DNA of 5,578 nt from Nitrospirota bacterium (lineage in GTDB: Bacteria; UBA2233): NCBI GenBank assembly GCA_011620345.1, contig WOZJ01000043.1, forward strand, positions 1 through 5,578, in the 5' to 3' direction. Below the pieces are notes generated by a model. It saw only the letters and a list, made by a program, of their open reading frames with translations, did not search any database and was not told the origin of the DNA. The position numbers and the translations under genes were made by a program. Positions 1 through 4,579 of this stretch are shown here, piece by piece. Position 1 is the first letter of the stretch, and each line of letters opens with the position of its first letter.

Positions 1-1
1 C

Positions 2-37
2 GCCCGCGCCGTTGAAGCTGGAAGCCCCCGCCTTTAG
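2..37 (+). CDS. TnpB-like RNA-guided nuclease/transposase accessory protein, last 11 residues only
   Basis: In frame from base 2 the sequence reads ARAVEAGSPRL and then TAG at 35-37. Tails of the form EAGSPRL or EAGTP are common in IS200/IS605 TnpB proteins just before the right-end hairpin. The catalytic RuvC and zinc-finger parts would lie to the left of the window, so nothing can be said about whether the protein is active. The identification rests on the short tail plus the overlapping hairpin; neither alone would be enough. Confidence 0.6.
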   Translation, partial: ARAVEAGSPRL

Positions 38-46
38 GCGTGGGGC
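24..46 (+). ncRNA. IS right-end hairpin, probable 3' end of omegaRNA scaffold
   Basis: The stem GCCCC-CGCC pairs with GGCG-T-GGGGC, with one bulged T (41) and a TTTA loop that contains the first bases of the tnpB stop codon region. In the IS200/IS605 family, RNA from the 3' end of tnpB through this hairpin acts as the TnpB guide scaffold, with the guide taken from flanking DNA just past the element (about base 54 onward here). The structure is read from the sequence; the RNA role is inferred from the family. Confidence 0.5.
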
Positions 47-141
47 AATTCACTCGCCGTATCTTCAAAAGATTACCCTTCAAAATAAAAAAAATTTATT
101 AAGGAGTGTAAGCCTCCCTCGGTTTGGTTTCCTCCGCGCCG

Positions 142-171
142 TAAAAAATCTCTCCTTGCCCAAGGAGAGAT
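142..171 (-). terminator. Rho-independent terminator of the quinone reductase gene
   Basis: A perfect 10-bp stem (148-157 with 162-171) closes a GCCC loop. Read on the minus strand it is followed directly by a run of six T (positions 148 down to 143). It begins 8 bases after the TGA of the minus-strand reductase gene, exactly where its terminator is expected. Confidence 0.85.
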
Positions 172-179
172 CCTGAATA

Positions 180-770
180 TCATAAAGACGGCTGCCGCAA
201 TGAACGTGCTTGCCGTTCCAAATATGCAAGCCATTTTTGCCGGCGTTGTTGTGTACTTCCTTTCGAACCGGCAAACATCATCCGTTTCACGTTCCGGATA
301 CCGCAAAACCGCAGGATTGCCCGGTTCATGACCGTCCATTCGGCATTAAAGCGAAACAGCGACACATACCACCCCGGCGAATCGATCGTATAGACCACCC
401 ATGCGGATTTTCCTTGCAGCAGTCCTTTGGGTATTATTCCGTCGTATGTAAAAGCAAATCCGGAGACCAGTACTCGATCGATAAATCCTTTTAAAATAGC
501 AGGCAGCCCATACCACCAAACAGGATATATAAAAATCAGATGTTCTGCTTCCCAAACAAGTTGACGATAGTTGGCGGTTTCCGGATCATTCTGCAGATCA
601 CGGCGCCGCTTAGTTTCGTTGAACACCAGGACAGGGTCGAACTTCTCTTGATACAGGTCAATGACCGTTACGTGATGACCGCCGTCCCGTGCTCCGGCTG
701 CGATTGTTTCCAGCACGGCATGATTGAAACTGTCGGGGTCCGGATGTGCATACACAATCAGTACTTTCAT
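180..770 (-). CDS. NAD(P)H dehydrogenase (quinone), flavodoxin-fold family
   Basis: The 196-residue cytosolic protein belongs to the NQO1/MdaB/KefF-type flavoproteins, which pass two electrons from NAD(P)H through bound FMN or FAD to quinones, nitro- or azo-compounds. Visible signatures are AHPDPDSFN at residues 8-16, where the first beta-strand leads into the flavin phosphate loop, IDLYQEKFDPVL at 37-48, and YPVWWYGLPAILKGFIDRV at 82-100 followed by GFAF, the family's flavin-contacting segment. Length is normal and the frame intact. The ATG overlaps the stop of a truncated acetyltransferase frame by ATGA, with AGGGG about 10 bases upstream, so the two were once a translationally coupled operon. 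Since that upstream gene has lost its front part, the native promoter has probably gone. The physiological acceptor cannot be read from sequence. Confidence 0.88.
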   Translation of the reverse strand: MKVLIVYAHPDPDSFNHAVLETIAAGARDGGHHVTVIDLYQEKFDPVLVFNETKRRRDLQNDPETANYRQLVWEAEHLIFIYPVWWYGLPAILKGFIDRVLVSGFAFTYDGIIPKGLLQGKSAWVVYTIDSPGWYVSLFRFNAEWTVMNRAILRFCGIRNVKRMMFAGSKGSTQQRRQKWLAYLERQARSLRQPSL

Positions 771-913
771 CGCATCTGCCCCTTTACTTGATATATCAGG
801 CCTACATGCCTTTCATCGCCGATTTTCACCTGCTTGAATCGGCGGCCTTCCTCTGCGAAACCGAGTTTCATATAAAGATGAATGGCCCTCAGATTGCTAA
901 ACGTATGGATGGA
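767..913 (-). pseudogene. GNAT-family N-acetyltransferase, C-terminal remnant (48 codons)
   Basis: The frame ending at TGA 767-769 gives NLRAIHLYMKLGF followed by EEGRRFKQVKIGDERHVGLIYQ. This is the classic GNAT C-terminal pattern (N.RAI.LY.K.GF.EEGR...KIG), covering the last acetyl-CoA-binding helix and final strands. Homology seems to continue to residue S (911-913), and the next codon is an in-frame TAG. No other minus-strand frame upstream carries the rest of the roughly 160-residue domain, so the 5' two thirds and the promoter are missing. The stop overlaps the ATG of the quinone reductase gene. The fragment cannot make an active enzyme; it may still be translated into the next gene by coupling if some initiation occurs. 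Confidence 0.75.
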
Positions 914-941
914 CTAAGAAACAAAAACGCCCTTCTACAGG

Positions 942-967
942 TATAACCCAATCTGCTATGGGTTGTA
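942..967. repeat. Small imperfect stem-loop near the gene-breaking junction
   Basis: Positions 942-950 pair with 959-967 (nine pairs, one of them G-U), with an 8-base loop. It lies about 30 bases from the point where acetyltransferase homology stops. It could be part of a mobile-element end, but I recognise no specific element. Confidence 0.35.
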
Positions 968-999
968 GTTGTACACCCATCTTGCTTTCTCCTCGAGAG

Positions 1000-1032
1000 A
1001 AAAGCCCACGGGGGTTGGCCCCGTGGGCTTTT
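1000..1032 (-). terminator. Strong hairpin terminator, possibly bidirectional
   Basis: Perfect 14-bp stem: 1000-1013 pairs with 1019-1032 around a GTTGG loop, GC-rich in the middle with A/T at the base. On the minus strand the stem ends in TTTT followed by CTCTC; on the plus strand it ends in TTTT followed by GG. The only intact gene reading into it is the minus-strand exported-protein gene, whose stop is about 168 bases upstream, so it most likely ends that transcript. Confidence 0.7.
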
Positions 1033-1199
1033 GGTGGAAGGCATCTATGACTTCTCTGAGTGGTACGGTGATCAGGTTCAGTCCCGGTACTTCAGTCAGC
1101 GGACGGATCAAATTCACACTCGCACCTAAGCAGTCATTGTCTTTATCCTTAGCTCCTACCCTTACCGGGCAGCCGCAGTCCCCTCTTTAGGCTTTGGGT

Positions 1200-1733
1200 C
1201 TATCCTGCCAAGTTCCTTAGGCCCTTTAAATCCATAGACTCTAAGATAGCCCTTAGTGTCCCGTCGTCTTTTGCGGCTCCATCCTCAGATACCGACACGC
1301 TGAAGAGGAAGCCCTCGTTATCGAGCAAGGCCGTGTATAGGAAATGCCCTGAGGAATCCGGACATTGTAAGGTCATGTCATAAACGCGAAACCCTTGAAT
1401 GTCGTACTCCTTGGAATCCGAGCGGCACTGGGGCCCCCCTTGATCTTCTGCTTGATCTTCTGTTTGGGTCGGACTTTTGATAAAGGCCTGGATCGTTACG
1501 TTTACGGTCCGCCCCGATGGCCCCGTATAGGCTTGATAGACGAAGGATCCCGTGTTCGGCTGGTCGAAAACCGTACTGGAGCGCGGGTCAGCCTCCCACC
1601 CTCTGGGGGCTGAGGGCAGAAATGTTGCCAGGCTTTCTGACGTTGGGATGGTCAAGCCCATTCCCAATGAAGCGCTCATTAGGTTCATCAGCAACACGGT
1701 TGCCACAAAAAACCCTTTTTGCCGGTAACGCAT
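1200..1733 (-). CDS. Predicted secreted protein of unknown function (177 aa)
   Basis: The N-terminus has a Sec signal-peptide pattern: basic MRYRQK, a hydrophobic core at about 8-22, then small residues, with cleavage likely around residues 21-26. There is no lipobox cysteine. The mature part opens with LPSAPRGWEADP (39-50), followed by alternating beta-type segments (SFVYQAYT, RTVNVTIQAF, FLYTALLD, FLFSVSVS) and a final LRAILESMDL, suggesting a compact alpha/beta domain outside the membrane. Two cysteines (103, 124) could form a disulfide. An acidic linker at 91-100 holds a duplicated EDQ unit. The start is well supported by GGAGGAG 6 bases before the ATG. It follows a broken exported-protein gene by 64 bases on the same strand and probably shares its transcript. 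The general shape recalls small PsbP/DcrB-like domains, but that is only a guess. Confidence 0.75.
   Translation of the reverse strand: MRYRQKGFFVATVLLMNLMSASLGMGLTIPTSESLATFLPSAPRGWEADPRSSTVFDQPNTGSFVYQAYTGPSGRTVNVTIQAFIKSPTQTEDQAEDQGGPQCRSDSKEYDIQGFRVYDMTLQCPDSSGHFLYTALLDNEGFLFSVSVSEDGAAKDDGTLRAILESMDLKGLRNLAG
1440..1463. repeat. 12-bp in-frame tandem duplication inside the secreted-protein gene
   Basis: TTGATCTTCTGC is followed directly by TTGATCTTCTGT, two 12-bp units differing at the last base. On the coding strand this adds one extra four-residue unit of the form (T/A)EDQ in the acidic linker at residues 92-99. It keeps the frame and probably arose by slippage. Confidence 0.8.
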
Positions 1734-1797
1734 AGCTGCTCCTCCAAAGATGGCGTGATTTTTTTAAGGTTTCAACGTGATGCCCCAAAAATTCTGA

Positions 1798-2066
1798 CTA
1801 AATCCAGGGTTCGATCGACCTCCTTGCCGCAAGGGAGGTCTCTTCTGGCGTCTCTTCTTCTGGTTGGCCTTTGTTTTGCGATGACTACGGCAGGGCCGGC
1901 TGGGATGTCCTGGGTAAGCCCTTCCTGGACCAGCCCGTAGATCTTGCTCGGTAAACGTCCCGTATACATGAATGACATCTTGGGCTTTGGCACACTCGAA
2001 AGGTAGCAACGAGCCGATTAAAAAGGCGGTCAGACCCAAAGAGGAACGCAGTAATTGTTTTTTCAT
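1798..2066 (-). pseudogene. Small exported protein gene disrupted by two frameshifts
   Basis: The start is clear: a minus-strand ATG at 2066 opens a good signal peptide, MKKQLLRSSL, a hydrophobic stretch, then AKA before QDVIHVYG. After that the open frame turns into an unnatural Arg/Lys-rich tail. Stepping one base forward (+1) at roughly 1940-1975 gives the sensible KIYGLVQEGLTQDIPAGPA followed by VVIAK. A second +1 step near the AAAA run at about 1875-1885 gives QPEEETPEETSLAARR and a stop at 1798. A conceptual product of about 90 residues results. Without shifts the start frame ends at 1764 with 100 residues. The gene is therefore decayed or the sequence carries two single-base errors; programmed shifting at two sites is unlikely. 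AGGGGG lies about 10 bases upstream of the ATG. No family recognised. Confidence 0.6.
1817..1840. repeat. Stem-loop at the 3' end of the frameshifted gene
   Basis: GACCTCCTTG (1817-1826) pairs with 1830-1840 with a single bulged G and a three-base loop. On the minus strand the 3' arm contains AAGGAGGT, a perfect Shine-Dalgarno-like string, but no start codon follows at a useful distance. There is no T-run after it on either strand, so it is not a standard terminator. It lies about 84 bases before the start of the next exported-protein gene. Confidence 0.5.
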
Positions 2067-2110
2067 TGATTTAGGCCCCCTTTGGCGCAGGGATTCTAAT
2101 CAATCAGAAT

Positions 2111-2147
2111 TCAATACTATTATCGTCTATTTTGTCTAAAACTTTAA
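2111..2147 (-). promoter_or_regulatory. Candidate promoter for the exported-protein pair
   Basis: On the minus strand, GATAAT (2124-2119) is a 5/6 match to the -10 consensus, with TTAAAG 17 bases upstream (2147-2142) as a weak -35. An alternative pairs TAGACA (2138-2133, 5/6 of a -35) with the poor -10 TATTGA (2116-2111). Either would start transcription 40-60 bases before the ATG at 2066. The A/T-rich setting fits a promoter, but the choice of boxes is unsure. Confidence 0.35.
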
Positions 2148-2248
2148 GCTTCTCTGGACTAGGCCTCCTCCCGAAACTGGTTTTTCCTGGGTGCTTTGGT
2201 CTAAGCTCTATGGTGAGACAAAAGCCTAGGCCGAACAAAACGTGCAAC

Positions 2249-2254
2249 AAGGAG
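2249..2254 (+). promoter_or_regulatory. Ribosome binding site that sets the pdxA start
   Basis: AAGGAG sits 5 bases before ATG 2260. A GTG at 2242 is in the same frame but would place this site inside the coding region, so the ATG is preferred and the protein starts MSEERPFLAV. Confidence 0.8.
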
Positions 2255-2259
2255 TGGGA

Positions 2260-3273
2260 ATGAGCGAGGAAAGGCCCTTTCTTGCCGTTACGATGGGCGA
2301 TCCTGCGGGTGTCGGGCCGGAGATCGTGCTGAAGGCGCTTTCAAGGCCGAGCCCCTACGAAGTGGCGAGGCCCATCGTTATAGGCGATTTGGACGTGCTC
2401 GAGCGCGTGGCTCCGCTTGTAGGGTTTCAAGGTAGGGTGCAACCGCTCTTTGGGCCAAAAGGTTTTCAGGAAGGCGTGATCAACGTCCTTTCGCTTGGGC
2501 TGATGCATAACGACTATCTCTTCGGAAAGGTGCAGGCCGAATGCGGGCGGGCGGCGCTCGGCTACATTAAAAAAGCGATTGCGTTGGCCATGGCCGGCGA
2601 TGTAGGCGGGATCGTGACCGCCCCGATCAACAAGGAGGCGCTCCAGTTGGCCGGCTGCCCTCACCCGGGCCATACGGAACTCTTGGCGGAGTTGACGGGC
2701 GCCAAGGAGTTCGGCATGATGCTCGCCGGCAAGGACTTGCGAGCGATTCACCTCTCCACGCACGTTTCGCTCAGAGAGGCGATCGAATTGGTCAAAAAAG
2801 AGCGTGTGTTGGCCATGATCCGGCTTGCCAACCGCGCGATGATGGGTTTTGGCATTCACGCACCAAAGATCGCCGTGGCCGGCCTCAACCCGCATGCGGG
2901 CGAGGCAGGGATGTTTGGCCTCGAGGAGCGAGAGGAAATCCTGCCCGCGATCCTCGAGGCCAAAGAGGAAGGAATCTTGGCCGAGGGTCCCTTCCCGCCG
3001 GATACGGTCCTATTGCACGTCAAGGAAGGCCTGTTCGATATCGCACTTTGCCTCTACCACGACCAGGGTCACATCGCGTTGAAACTCTACGATTTTAAAG
3101 GGTTCGTGAACGTAACCGTGGGGCTTCCGATCGTTCGAACCTCCGTCGACCACGGGACCGCGTTCGACAAGGCGGGGAAGGGGATTGCCGACGATGCCAA
3201 TTTGCTCCTGGCCATTGAATTGGCCGCCAAAATGGCGTCCGTGAGGCGTCAAGGCCCGTCAAGCAAACAATAG
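2260..3273 (+). CDS. pdxA: 4-hydroxythreonine-4-phosphate dehydrogenase (PdxA family)
   Basis: The 337-residue cytosolic protein matches the PdxA family in length and motifs along its whole course: TMGDPAGVGPEI (11-22), TAPINKEAL (120-128), GHTE (137-140), STHVSL (166-171), VAGLNPHAGEAGMFG (206-220), YHDQGHIALKL (266-276) and GLPIVRTSVDHGTAFD (288-303). The three metal-ligand histidines of the family appear as His168, His212 and His267. PdxA oxidises 4-phosphohydroxy-L-threonine with NAD(P)+ to a product used by PdxJ for pyridoxal phosphate. A close paralogue, PdxA2, acts on D-threonate or D-erythronate 4-phosphate; no partner (PdxJ or a DUF1537-type kinase) is visible here to settle it, so the exact substrate is open. 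It is transcribed divergently from the exported-protein pair. Confidence 0.88.
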   Translation: MSEERPFLAVTMGDPAGVGPEIVLKALSRPSPYEVARPIVIGDLDVLERVAPLVGFQGRVQPLFGPKGFQEGVINVLSLGLMHNDYLFGKVQAECGRAALGYIKKAIALAMAGDVGGIVTAPINKEALQLAGCPHPGHTELLAELTGAKEFGMMLAGKDLRAIHLSTHVSLREAIELVKKERVLAMIRLANRAMMGFGIHAPKIAVAGLNPHAGEAGMFGLEEREEILPAILEAKEEGILAEGPFPPDTVLLHVKEGLFDIALCLYHDQGHIALKLYDFKGFVNVTVGLPIVRTSVDHGTAFDKAGKGIADDANLLLAIELAAKMASVRRQGPSSKQ

Positions 3274-3322
3274 CCCCGGCAGGCGCCTTTTTGGGCCGAT
3301 ATCCTAAAAATTGCGCAAAAGA

Positions 3323-3358
3323 AGGCGCCCGGAAGCGAAATCCGCCATCCGGGCGCTT
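3323..3358. terminator. Shared hairpin between convergent pdxA and formate dehydrogenase genes
   Basis: GCGCCCGG (3325-3332) pairs with CCGGGCGC (3349-3356); an A-T pair at 3333/3348 extends the stem inward, and an inner GCG/CGC pairing (3335-3337 with 3343-3345) is possible. It lies 51 bases after the pdxA stop and 26 bases after the formate dehydrogenase stop. On the minus strand it is followed by CTTCTTTTG, on the plus strand by TTATTG, so it can plausibly end both transcripts, though neither T-run is ideal. Confidence 0.6.
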
Positions 3359-3382
3359 ATTGCAAAGAGCAAGCCAGCCTTA

Positions 3383-4441
3383 TCAGTCCTCGTAGGCGTA
3401 GCTGTAGCTTAGCGAGGCCACCCTTCCGTTCTCGACGATAATGTAGTCTCTTTCGATCGGCTCCCCCTTAAAAAACGCCTCGAGACACATGCGTATGCCA
3501 GAAGCATACCTGGCTTGGGCCTCGAGCGTCGTACCCGAGTAGTGCGGCGTCATCGCGTGGTTTGGCATGAAACGCCACGGGTGGTCCTTGGGCGCGGGCT
3601 GAGGGTACCACACATCGCCCGCGTAACCGGCAAGATGCCCTACCTTCAACGCTTCGAGGAGCGCGTCGGTGTCGACGATCCGGCCGCGGGCCGTGTTGAC
3701 GAGGTAAGCACCTTTCTTCATGGCAAACAAACGCTCTTTATTGAACAGCCTGTCTGTTTTGGGCGTGAGCGGGCAGTTGATCGAGACGATGTCCGAGCGA
3801 CAAAGGAGCTCTTGAAGCGGCAGGTAGCGAGCCCCGAAGACGGTTTCTTCGGCACTCGTTGCGCGCCGAAAATCATAGTAAAAAAGTGTTACGTCGAAGG
3901 GCTTGAGCCTTATGGCGACTCGTTGCCCGATTCTTCCGAACCCGACGATCCCTATCGCCTTGCCTTCGATGTCGTGCGCCCTGGAAGCGATGCCCGCGAT
4001 GTCCCAACCGCCTTCCACGACGTTTTTGTAAGCGGGTACGAAGTTCCGGGCGAGCACAAGGATCTGCATCACGACGTGCTCGGCGACGCTCACGACGTTG
4101 GAGCCGGTGATCTCTGCGACCGTAATGCCCTTTTCGGCCGCGGCCTTAAGGTCGATATGGTCCGAGCCGACGCCCGCCGTGAGGATCAACTTAAGGTTCT
4201 TGGCCTTATCGATCCGCTCTTTCGTGATGTAAGCGGGCCAAAAAGGCGTCGTGATGGCGACATCCGCCGTAAGGATTGCATCATCCAGCGCCTTTTCTTT
4301 GTCGGACAAAACGGCATACTCATGGCCCTGGCCCTCTAAGAATTCCCTAAGACCAAGCGCATTCTCGACGCAACCCAGTAGCTCCGGGTTTGCCTTGGCA
4401 ATTTTTTCTCCGGCAGGGTACAACACCGCGACAATTTTCAT
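3383..4441 (-). CDS. fdh: NAD+-dependent formate dehydrogenase
   Basis: The 352-residue cytosolic protein belongs to the D-2-hydroxyacid dehydrogenase superfamily; the formate dehydrogenase branch oxidises formate to CO2 with reduction of NAD+, without metal or molybdenum cofactor. Diagnostic segments are TTPFWPAYIT (64-73), TGSNVVSVAEHVVM (112-125), the Rossmann GFGRIG (167-172), NTARG (249-253), QPAPKDHPWR (281-290) and MTPHYSGTT (297-305). Asn115, Arg252, Asp276, Gln281 and His300 line up with Asn146, Arg284, Asp308, Gln313 and His332 of the Pseudomonas enzyme, and Asp190 with the NAD-selecting Asp221. It lacks about 31 residues of the bacterial N-terminal region and the long C-terminal tail, so it is a short form. 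The start at 4441 is chosen because AAGGAG lies 5 bases upstream; a more upstream in-frame ATG (4480) lacks such a site and adds an unrelated 13 residues. Confidence 0.9.
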   Translation of the reverse strand: MKIVAVLYPAGEKIAKANPELLGCVENALGLREFLEGQGHEYAVLSDKEKALDDAILTADVAITTPFWPAYITKERIDKAKNLKLILTAGVGSDHIDLKAAAEKGITVAEITGSNVVSVAEHVVMQILVLARNFVPAYKNVVEGGWDIAGIASRAHDIEGKAIGIVGFGRIGQRVAIRLKPFDVTLFYYDFRRATSAEETVFGARYLPLQELLCRSDIVSINCPLTPKTDRLFNKERLFAMKKGAYLVNTARGRIVDTDALLEALKVGHLAGYAGDVWYPQPAPKDHPWRFMPNHAMTPHYSGTTLEAQARYASGIRMCLEAFFKGEPIERDYIIVENGRVASLSYSYAYED

Positions 4442-4446
4442 GGGGT

Positions 4447-4452
4447 CTCCTT
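4447..4452 (-). promoter_or_regulatory. Ribosome binding site that sets the formate dehydrogenase start
   Basis: On the minus strand AAGGAG is followed by ACCCC and the ATG at 4441. This decides for MKIVAVLYPAGE as the N-terminus, which also matches the first beta-strand of related enzymes (VLCVLYDD in the Pseudomonas protein). Confidence 0.85.
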
Positions 4453-4495
4453 GTGGATTGGCGAGGGTTCCATGGGGCATAACAAACCTGCCGAT

Positions 4496-4523
4496 ATTTT
4501 AGCATCCTCGTTTTTTTGTTCAA
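4496..4523 (-). promoter_or_regulatory. Sigma-70-type promoter of the formate dehydrogenase gene
   Basis: On the minus strand TTGAAC (4523-4518) and TAAAAT (4501-4496) are separated by 16 bases. The -10 is preceded by TGC, giving an extended -10. Transcription would begin near 4489, leaving a leader of about 50 bases before the start codon. This is the best promoter match in the window. Confidence 0.6.
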
Positions 4524-4543
4524 CATTGCTTGGATAGTATGAT
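4516..4543 (+). promoter_or_regulatory. Candidate promoter for the small ORF and transporter
   Basis: TTGTTC (4516-4521) and TATGAT (4538-4543, 5/6 of the consensus) are 16 bases apart. A second possible -10, CATAAT, is at 4547-4552. The -35 overlaps that of the divergent formate dehydrogenase promoter. Transcription would begin near 4550, about 30 bases before the small ORF. Confidence 0.4.
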
Positions 4544-4579
4544 GGGCATAATAAAGCAACCATCAAAGGCTTTGTGTTG

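Larger units (their letters stand above)
1..53 (+). mobile_element. Right end of an IS200/IS605-type insertion sequence (partial)
   Basis: The first bases hold a TnpB-like C-terminus whose stop codon sits inside a GC-rich hairpin, the arrangement typical of the right end of IS200/IS605 (tnpB-carrying) elements. The hairpin has a 9-bp stem (24-32 with 37-46, T41 bulged) and a TTTA loop (33-36), followed by AATTCAC. I place the element boundary at about 53, after TTCAC, by analogy with other members; the exact cleavage point is uncertain by several bases. In this family the hairpin is bound as single-stranded DNA by TnpA, and the same region on RNA forms the 3' part of the omega (re)RNA that guides TnpB. 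The rest of the element, including any tnpA, lies outside the window. Confidence 0.7.
914..1199. other. 286-bp stretch without a recognisable gene
   Basis: This lies between the broken acetyltransferase and the stop of the exported-protein gene. It contains a 9-bp stem-loop (942-967), a 14-bp terminator hairpin (1000-1032), and a 7-bp inverted repeat of CCCGGTA (1083-1089) with TACCGGG (1163-1169). On the minus strand a 76-codon frame is open from 1186 to 959 and reads through the terminator hairpin. It has no ATG; the first alternative start is a GTG at codon 24 with poor Shine-Dalgarno support. The plus strand also has an open frame (969-1190). Neither translation is recognised. The stretch could be the long 3' untranslated region of the exported-protein gene, a degraded gene, or foreign DNA joined at about 914. 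Confidence 0.5.

Noticed and set aside
107-122. GGAG/CTCC repeat between the IS end and the reductase terminator
   Set aside because: Four pairs only; no function can be supported.
1070-1080. TGAACCTGATC on the minus strand, identical to a core string of TPP riboswitches
   Set aside because: The other conserved TPP elements (the CTGAGA side in the right position and the TAATGC..GCG..AGGGA block after it) are absent, and no thiamine gene follows.
969-1190. Plus-strand 73-residue open frame
   Set aside because: Low-complexity Ser/Leu/Thr-rich translation, no ribosome binding site before the ATG, spans the terminator hairpin; probably non-coding.
1175-1200. Weak resemblance to the IS right end at 24-50 (a CCCC..CTTTAGGC..TGGG pattern)
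   Set aside because: The stem does not pair well here and no TnpB-like tail precedes it; likely chance similarity.
2159-2229. CTAGGC/GCCTAG inverted repeat before pdxA as a possible operator or leader hairpin
   Set aside because: Only 6 bp with 59 bases between the arms; too weak to support.
2341-2895. 184-residue open frame antisense to pdxA
   Set aside because: It is a His/Arg-rich shadow of a conserved gene.
3515-4339. 274-residue open frame antisense to the formate dehydrogenase gene
   Set aside because: It lies wholly inside a well-supported gene on the other strand, and its Asp/Arg/Val-rich translation shows no domain.
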